Source: Propionibacteriaceae bacterium
GTDB taxonomy: Bacteria; Actinomycetota; Actinomycetes; Propionibacteriales; Propionibacteriaceae
Reading direction: 5' to 3'
NCBI GenBank assembly: GCA_025923975.1
Contig: JAICEV010000086.1
Span: 1 to 10,789, forward strand
DNA length: 10,789 nt
The notes below the pieces were generated by a model. That model searched no databases and was not told where the DNA came from. It saw only the letters and a list, made by a program, of their open reading frames with translations. Shown piece after piece: positions 6,660 through 10,789 of this stretch (the stretch's first letter is position 1; every line of letters begins with the position of its first letter). The translations under genes were made by a program, and so were the position numbers.

Positions 6660-7685
6660 GTGATCGATCTGCGCTCTGACACTGTGACCAAGCCAACCGA
6701 GCAGATGCGAGAGGCCATGCTGACCGCACCGGTGGGTGATGACGTCTACGCCGAAGACCCAACAGTGATCGAGCTGGAGCTGCGCGTGGCGCGGCTGCTC
6801 GGGCATGAGGCTGGTCTGTTCTGCGTCAGCGGATCGATGTGCAACATGCTGGGCATCCGGCTGCTGGTCGAGCCGGGCCAGGAAGTGGTGTGCGATGTAC
6901 AGGCTCACATTGCTCGCGCAGAGATGGGCGGTCACGCCGCTGCCCATGGGCTGACTATGCGAACCTTTCCCTCCACTCGCGGAAGGTTGCAGCTCTCCGA
7001 GGTGGCGAAGATCATTGCGCCCTCAGCCGGCCCGTACCTGGTGTCCACGGCAGCGGTCGCCGTGGAGAACACGCACAACTTTGGCGGCGGAACGATCCAG
7101 CCATTGGAGGAGCTGACCGCGGTAGCTGAGCTGTGTCGCGAGCACGGGATCGGTTACCACCTCGATGGCGCCCGGCTGTGGAACGCGCAGGTCGCAACCG
7201 GAGTGCCGCTTGAGGCGTACGGGCGGCTCTTTGACACGGTCAGCGTGTGTTTCTCCAAGGGACTTGGGGCGCCGGTCGGCTCGGTGCTGGTGAGCACAAC
7301 GGAGAACATTGCGAAGGCCCGGGTAATGCGAAAGCGGCTTGGTGGCGGCTGGCGGCAGGCCGGCGTGCTCGCCGCCGCCTGCCTGTACGCGCTTGATCAT
7401 CATGTGCAGCGACTTGCGGATGATCATGCGTCCGCGCGCATCTTTGCCGGGGCGGTAGCCGCCTGTGTGCCAACCGCTGTCGTGCCTGATGCAGTTGAGA
7501 CGAATGTTGTGGTGATCGACACCGGAACGGTTCCCGCTGCGCCAATCGCTGTTGCGGCCGCTGAACGTGGCGTGCAGGTCTCCGCGCTGGGCCCCTTCAT
7601 GATCAGAGCGGTCACCCATCTCGATGTCACTGCCGATGACTGCGAGTTGGCCGGTCAGCTCGTTGGCAAGCTACTGAGCGGATAA
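6660..7685 (+). CDS. ltaE: L-threonine / L-allo-threonine aldolase (PLP-dependent, low specificity)
   Basis: A 341-residue fold-type I PLP enzyme that cleaves threonine or allo-threonine to glycine and acetaldehyde in the cytosol. The N-terminus IDLRSDTVTKPTEQM is diagnostic. Further motifs are PVGDDVYAEDPT, the substrate-side His83 in QAHIARAEMGG, ENTHNFGGGT, the cofactor Asp169 and Arg172 in HLDGARLWNA, and the Schiff-base Lys200 in CFSKGLGAPVGS. GGGWRQAG (228-235) follows, as in E. coli LtaE, whose lysine is Lys197. Length is normal. GTG at 6660 is preferred because the conserved sequence starts right after it; a TTG two codons upstream (6654) is the alternative. No Shine-Dalgarno site is near; AGGGAG at 6610-6615 is too far away. 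It stands alone, 112 bases after DAHP synthase and separated from it by a hairpin and a dispersed repeat. Stereospecificity cannot be judged. A beta-eliminating PLP lyase is a less likely alternative. Confidence 0.93.
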   Translation: MIDLRSDTVTKPTEQMREAMLTAPVGDDVYAEDPTVIELELRVARLLGHEAGLFCVSGSMCNMLGIRLLVEPGQEVVCDVQAHIARAEMGGHAAAHGLTMRTFPSTRGRLQLSEVAKIIAPSAGPYLVSTAAVAVENTHNFGGGTIQPLEELTAVAELCREHGIGYHLDGARLWNAQVATGVPLEAYGRLFDTVSVCFSKGLGAPVGSVLVSTTENIAKARVMRKRLGGGWRQAGVLAAACLYALDHHVQRLADDHASARIFAGAVAACVPTAVVPDAVETNVVVIDTGTVPAAPIAVAAAERGVQVSALGPFMIRAVTHLDVTADDCELAGQLVGKLLSG

Positions 7686-7726
7686 CTGCCAGACACCCAC
7701 CGTCGCCACCTGGGACTGGCTGCCCA

Positions 7727-7732
7727 TACGGT
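7727..7732 (+). promoter_or_regulatory. Predicted -10 box (TACGGT) for a leaderless mRNA of the UlaG-like gene
   Basis: TACGGT ends 6 bases before the ATG at 7739, the same arrangement as at the DAHP synthase start, and no Shine-Dalgarno site is usable (the GGGG is only 1 base from the ATG). The box is flanked exactly by CCCA and TGGG, a short inverted repeat that may be chance. No clear -35 box. Confidence 0.4.
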
Positions 7733-7738
7733 TGGGGC

Positions 7739-8398
7739 ATGCGGATCACCCACCTTGGGCACGCGGCTGTCCTGGCCGAGACCGACGATGCTCGGATTCT
7801 GATCGATCCTGGGAACACCTCAGATGCGTGGCATTCCCTGACCGATCTTGATGCGGTGCTGGTGACGCACCAACATCCAGACCATATTGATCCTCAAAAT
7901 GCGCCGGGCCTAGTGGCAGCCAACCCATCTGCCATGGTCCTCGTCGAGCCGTCGATCCTTGACCTCATCGGCTCTGGCGAGCTGCCGTCGCTCGGCGACA
8001 ATGTCGATGGACTGGCGCCAGGCAACCAAGTCACATTCGGGGATGTGATCGTCACAGCGGTAGGTGGGCAGCACGCAATCATCCATCGCGACATTCCCCG
8101 GATCGGCAACGTGGGTTACCTGCTGCGGTCTGAGGGCCAGCCGACTTTGTTTCACCCGGGCGATGCGCTCGACACGGTTCCCGACGGCGTGGACATCCTC
8201 GCCGTTCCGGCGTACGGGCCCTGGGCGGCAATAAAGGAGACTATCGATTTCGTGCGCGCGGTCGGCGCGCTGGAAGGTTTCCCAATCCACGACGAGTTGC
8301 TCAGCGACCGCGGCCGGACCATGGTGATCAACCGGCTCAATGAGATGACCAGCACACGTGTGGTCAACCTGCGCGGAGGCACGACCCACGAATTCTGA
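7739..8398 (+). CDS. UlaG-like metallo-beta-lactamase-fold hydrolase
   Basis: A 219-residue cytosolic member of the metallo-beta-lactamase superfamily, of the compact Lactamase_B_3/UlaG-like type. The N-terminus MRITHLGHAAVL and the LIDPG strand-turn (21-25) are typical. The metal motif HxHxDH is THQHPDH with His44, His46, Asp48 and His49. Further ligands are His112, Asp142 in FHPGD and His184 in PIHDE. All expected ligands for a two-metal site are present, so it is probably active. The family includes phosphodiesterases, lactonases and many proteins of unknown substrate; the substrate cannot be inferred here. The ATG at 7739 follows a leaderless-type -10 box. It lies 53 bases after threonine aldolase and 77 bases before hutH. 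A link to histidine breakdown is possible by position only, since hairpins and a likely promoter separate them. The relic at 4229-4371 belongs to a different branch of the same superfamily. Confidence 0.88.
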   Translation: MRITHLGHAAVLAETDDARILIDPGNTSDAWHSLTDLDAVLVTHQHPDHIDPQNAPGLVAANPSAMVLVEPSILDLIGSGELPSLGDNVDGLAPGNQVTFGDVIVTAVGGQHAIIHRDIPRIGNVGYLLRSEGQPTLFHPGDALDTVPDGVDILAVPAYGPWAAIKETIDFVRAVGALEGFPIHDELLSDRGRTMVINRLNEMTSTRVVNLRGGTTHEF

Positions 8399-8401
8399 CC
8401 T

Positions 8402-8412
8402 GGCTGTCAGCC
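8402..8412 (+). terminator. Small hairpin after the UlaG-like gene
   Basis: GGCT-GTC-AGCC forms a 4-bp stem starting 4 bases after the TGA, followed closely by the larger hairpin at 8415-8438. There is no T-run. Alone it is too weak to be called a terminator with confidence. Confidence 0.2.
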
Positions 8413-8414
8413 GT

Positions 8415-8438
8415 GCGGGCGATACATTGGCCGCCCGC
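8415..8438. promoter_or_regulatory. Inverted repeat around a possible hutH -10 box (operator or hairpin)
   Basis: GCGGGCG (8415-8421) and CGCCCGC (8432-8438) are perfect inverted 7-mers separated by 10 bases. The spacer holds TACATT (8423-8428), which fits the TAnnnT -10 consensus, about 50 bases before the hutH ATG. This geometry suits a repressor operator covering a promoter; hut operons are commonly induced by urocanate or histidine through a repressor. Alternatively it is a transcription terminator of the upstream gene. The two readings cannot be separated by sequence alone. Confidence 0.35.
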
Positions 8439-8475
8439 TGCGCGGTGCCCAATCAGATAGCGGTCCAATGGGTCT

Positions 8476-10023
8476 ATGGAAGAGCGCAGCGTCACGGTCG
8501 GAATCGGCCCGGTCTCATTCACAGAGGTAGCAGCGGTGGCGCGTCACGACGCGGAGGTCGTCATTGCCGACGGCGCCTGGGCCGAGGTCCGTAAATCCCG
8601 AGAGATCATTGAGGCGTTAGCCGATGATCAACAGCCGCACTACGGGGTTTCGACTGGCTTCGGCGCTCTGGCGACGCGGCACATCCCGATGGAGCTTCGC
8701 AGCCAGCTGCAGCGCAGTCTGGTGCGTTCGCATGCAGCTGGGTCCGGACCCGAGGTGGAGCGCGAGGTGGTGCGAGCCCTCATGCTGCTGCGGATCTCCA
8801 CACTCGCCACTGGACGCACCGGCATCCGCGAGGAGACCTTGCGGTGTTACGTCGCGATGCTCAACGCCGGCCTCACTCCGGTCGTCTACGAGTACGGCAG
8901 CCTCGGCTGTTCAGGCGATCTGGCCCCGCTTGCCCACTGTGCCCTAGCTCTCATGGGCGAGGGCGTAGTTCGAGACGCCGCCGGAGTCCTCACGCCGACC
9001 CGGGAGGCCTTCGCCACGGCCGGCATCGCTCCGGTGACTCTTGCCGAGAAGGAGGGTTTGGCCTTGATCAACGGCACCGACGGCATGTTAGGCATGCTGG
9101 TGCTCGCGATCATCGATCTCCGGCGGCTGCTCATGGTGGCCGACATCACAGCAGCAATGAGCGTGGAAGGTCTGCTCGGCACCGACGACGTCTTCGCCGA
9201 CGATCTACACGCTCTCCGGCCGCACCCTGGCCAGGCTGCTTCGGCTGGCAACCTCCGGAAGATCATGGCCGGAAGCGAGATCAGGGAAAGCCACCGCACC
9301 GAGGCCTGTACTCGGGTCCAGGACTCCTACTCATTGCGTTGCGCGCCGCAGGTCGCCGGCGCCGTACGCGACACAATTGATCACGCAGAGCGTGTCGCCC
9401 TGATCGAATTGGCCTCGGCCATCGACAATCCAGTGATCACACTTGACGGCCGAGTTGAGTCCAACGGCAATTTCCACGGCGCGCCGCTGGGCTATGTGCT
9501 GGACTTTCTCGCGATCGCAGTGGCAGATCTGGCAAGCATCGCCGAGCGACGTACCGACCGGTTCCTCGACAAGGCTCGGAGCAGTGGGCTCAATGCCTTC
9601 TTGGCGGCCGACCCTGGTGTGGACTCCGGCCACATGATCGCCCAATACACCCAGGCTGCGATCGTGTCCGAGCTGAAACGGCTCGCGGTACCGGCCTCAG
9701 TCGATTCGATCCCGAGCTCGGCCATGCAAGAGGACCACGTCTCGATGGGCTGGTCGTCGGCCCGTAAGTTGCGCCGCGGCATCGACGGCCTCACTCGGGT
9801 GCTGGCCATCGAGCTGCTGACGGCGGCCCGCGGCATCGAGCAGCGCGCGCCGCTGCAGCCAGCACCTGCCACGGCAGCCGTCATTGCGGCGCTCCGCTCT
9901 GCCGGTGCCCCGGGAGCCGGTGCAGACCGCTGGCTCGCTCCAGAGATCGACGTCGCCGTGGAGCTGGTGACCAACGGAAGCGTCGTCGCCGCTGCCGAGT
10001 CGGTGACCGGCCGACTCACCTGA
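8476..10023 (+). CDS. hutH: Histidine ammonia-lyase (histidase)
   Basis: A 515-residue cytosolic enzyme that removes ammonia from L-histidine to give urocanate, the first step of histidine degradation. The self-formed MIO cofactor arises from the tripeptide at 145-147, here Cys-Ser-Gly (GSLGCSGDLAPLAH) instead of the usual Ala-Ser-Gly. Active-site residues match known histidases: Tyr56 (YGVSTGFG), His86 (RSHAAGSG), Asn199 (LINGTDGML), Gln282, Tyr285 and Arg288 (VQDSYSLRCAPQV), Phe333 (NGNFHG) and Glu419 (MQEDHVSMG). The HAL-specific QEDHVSMG segment argues against phenylalanine or tyrosine ammonia-lyase. Length is normal. ATG at 8476 has no clear Shine-Dalgarno site. A likely promoter with an inverted repeat lies upstream. 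hutU follows 31 bases downstream with a strong ribosome site, so the pair forms an operon. Confidence 0.96.
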   Translation: MEERSVTVGIGPVSFTEVAAVARHDAEVVIADGAWAEVRKSREIIEALADDQQPHYGVSTGFGALATRHIPMELRSQLQRSLVRSHAAGSGPEVEREVVRALMLLRISTLATGRTGIREETLRCYVAMLNAGLTPVVYEYGSLGCSGDLAPLAHCALALMGEGVVRDAAGVLTPTREAFATAGIAPVTLAEKEGLALINGTDGMLGMLVLAIIDLRRLLMVADITAAMSVEGLLGTDDVFADDLHALRPHPGQAASAGNLRKIMAGSEIRESHRTEACTRVQDSYSLRCAPQVAGAVRDTIDHAERVALIELASAIDNPVITLDGRVESNGNFHGAPLGYVLDFLAIAVADLASIAERRTDRFLDKARSSGLNAFLAADPGVDSGHMIAQYTQAAIVSELKRLAVPASVDSIPSSAMQEDHVSMGWSSARKLRRGIDGLTRVLAIELLTAARGIEQRAPLQPAPATAAVIAALRSAGAPGAGADRWLAPEIDVAVELVTNGSVVAAAESVTGRLT

Positions 10024-10039
10024 TCAACGACCTCCGACG

Positions 10040-10045
10040 AAAGGA
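10040..10045 (+). promoter_or_regulatory. Strong ribosome binding site of hutU
   Basis: AAGGAG lies 9 bases before the ATG at 10055 and is the only strong Shine-Dalgarno sequence at a gene start in this window. It sets the hutU start and suggests independent efficient translation of the second operon gene, in contrast to the leaderless or weak starts elsewhere. Confidence 0.75.
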
Positions 10046-10054
10046 GATTTCACC

Positions 10055-10789
10055 ATGGAAGGCGCCCGACCGGTACGCGCAACCCGCGGCACAATGCTGA
10101 CCGCACGCTCCTGGTCCACCGAAGCCCCGCTGCGGATGCTCATGAACAACCTTGATCCCGAGGTTGCCGAACGCCCCGATGATCTTGTCGTCTACGGCGG
10201 CACCGGCCGGGCAGCGAGAGATTGGCGTTCGTTCGACGCCATGGTCCATGCTCTGACGACTCTGGCGCCTGACGAGACCATGCTTGTCCAGTCCGGCCGC
10301 CCTGTTGGTGTCATGCAGACCCATGAGTGGGCACCACGGGTGATCTTGGCCAACTCCAACCTGGTCCCGGATTGGGCCACCTGGCCGGAATTCCGCCGGT
10401 TGGAGAAGCTCGGTCTCACCATGTACGGCCAGATGACGGCGGGCTCATGGATCTATATCGGCACTCAGGGCATCGTGCAGGGCACGTACGAGACCTTCGC
10501 AGCGGTTGCGGAGAAACGGTTCGGCGGCACGCTCGCCGGTACCTTGACGCTCACCGGCGGTTGCGGAGGGATGGGCGGGGCTCAGCCGCTGGCCGTGACC
10601 TTGAACGAGGGTGTCTGCCTGATCGTCGATGTCGACCGATTCCGGCTGCAGCGCCGAGTTGATCATCGCTATCTCGACGAGATCGCCGATGATCTTGATC
10701 ATGCTGTGTCACGCGCGGTTGCCGCCAAGGCTGAGCGACGGGCCACCTCGATTGGTGTCGTCGGCAACTGCGCCGAGGTCGTCCCGGAG
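10055..10789 (+). CDS. hutU: Urocanate hydratase, N-terminal part (runs off the right edge)
   Basis: The frame is open from the ATG at 10055 to the last base, 245 codons, without a stop; urocanases are about 550 residues, so somewhat less than half is present. The enzyme converts urocanate to imidazolonepropionate using NAD+ as an electrophilic cofactor. Hallmarks are the N-terminal ARSWSTEAPLRMLMNNLDP, LVVYGGTGRAARDW (44-57), LVQSGRPVGV, ANSNLVPDW, YGQMTAGSWIYIGTQGI and the Rossmann loop TGGCGGMGGAQPLA (near 168-181). The TGGC form of the loop, in place of the TAGL of many Gram-negative enzymes, is what I recall from Streptomyces urocanases. The catalytic Cys lies in the missing half. It follows hutH by 31 bases and has a strong ribosome site. 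The rest of the pathway (hutI and a formiminoglutamate enzyme) would be sought beyond the right edge. Confidence 0.95.
   Translation, partial: MEGARPVRATRGTMLTARSWSTEAPLRMLMNNLDPEVAERPDDLVVYGGTGRAARDWRSFDAMVHALTTLAPDETMLVQSGRPVGVMQTHEWAPRVILANSNLVPDWATWPEFRRLEKLGLTMYGQMTAGSWIYIGTQGIVQGTYETFAAVAEKRFGGTLAGTLTLTGGCGGMGGAQPLAVTLNEGVCLIVDVDRFRLQRRVDHRYLDEIADDLDHAVSRAVAAKAERRATSIGVVGNCAEVVPE

Noticed and set aside
7023..7619. 198-codon minus-strand open frame inside threonine aldolase
   Set aside because: Antisense shadow; composition is Arg/His-rich and no motif is seen.
7722..7738. CCCA/TGGG inverted repeat around the TACGGT box as an operator
   Set aside because: Four-base arms are too short to distinguish from chance in GC-rich DNA; noted only with the promoter.

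Overview
The window is a compact stretch of high-GC, gene-dense bacterial chromosome. Frequent GTG starts, Shine-Dalgarno-poor starts preceded at once by TAnnnT -10 boxes (leaderless genes), a class II DAHP synthase in register with the Mycobacterium tuberculosis enzyme, and Streptomyces-like HutH and HutU all point to Actinomycetota. A Propionibacteriales-type host is possible but is only a guess. No RNA gene, CRISPR array or insertion sequence was seen.

Layout. (1) Positions 1-4216, plus strand, form a tight run: the 3' end of a PlsC-type acyltransferase, a second complete PlsC paralogue overlapping it by 4 bases, an 804-residue membrane protein starting 4 bases later (about five membrane segments, two TrkA-like Rossmann domains, a ryanodine-receptor RyR domain and two tandem C-terminal repeats), and a four-helix DUF2243 membrane protein. 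(2) Positions 4217-5084 are minus strand: an alpha/beta hydrolase, followed downstream by a frameshifted, truncated relic of a metallo-beta-lactamase-fold gene. (3) Positions 5085-8398, plus strand, carry three separately started metabolic genes: class II DAHP synthase (entry to the shikimate pathway), threonine aldolase (PLP-dependent), and a UlaG-like metallo-beta-lactamase-fold hydrolase. A hairpin and one copy of a widespread short dispersed repeat lie between the first two. (4) Positions 8399-10789 hold the start of a histidine-utilisation operon: hutH and a hutU running off the right edge. Together these two convert histidine to urocanate and then to imidazolonepropionate.

Most of the right two thirds is ordinary housekeeping metabolism. 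The least explained part is the left operon, where lipid acyltransferases are tightly coupled to a putative nucleotide-sensing membrane protein with an RyR domain. The best hidden item is the metallo-beta-lactamase relic in the convergent gap at 4229-4371, which reads only when three frames are joined.
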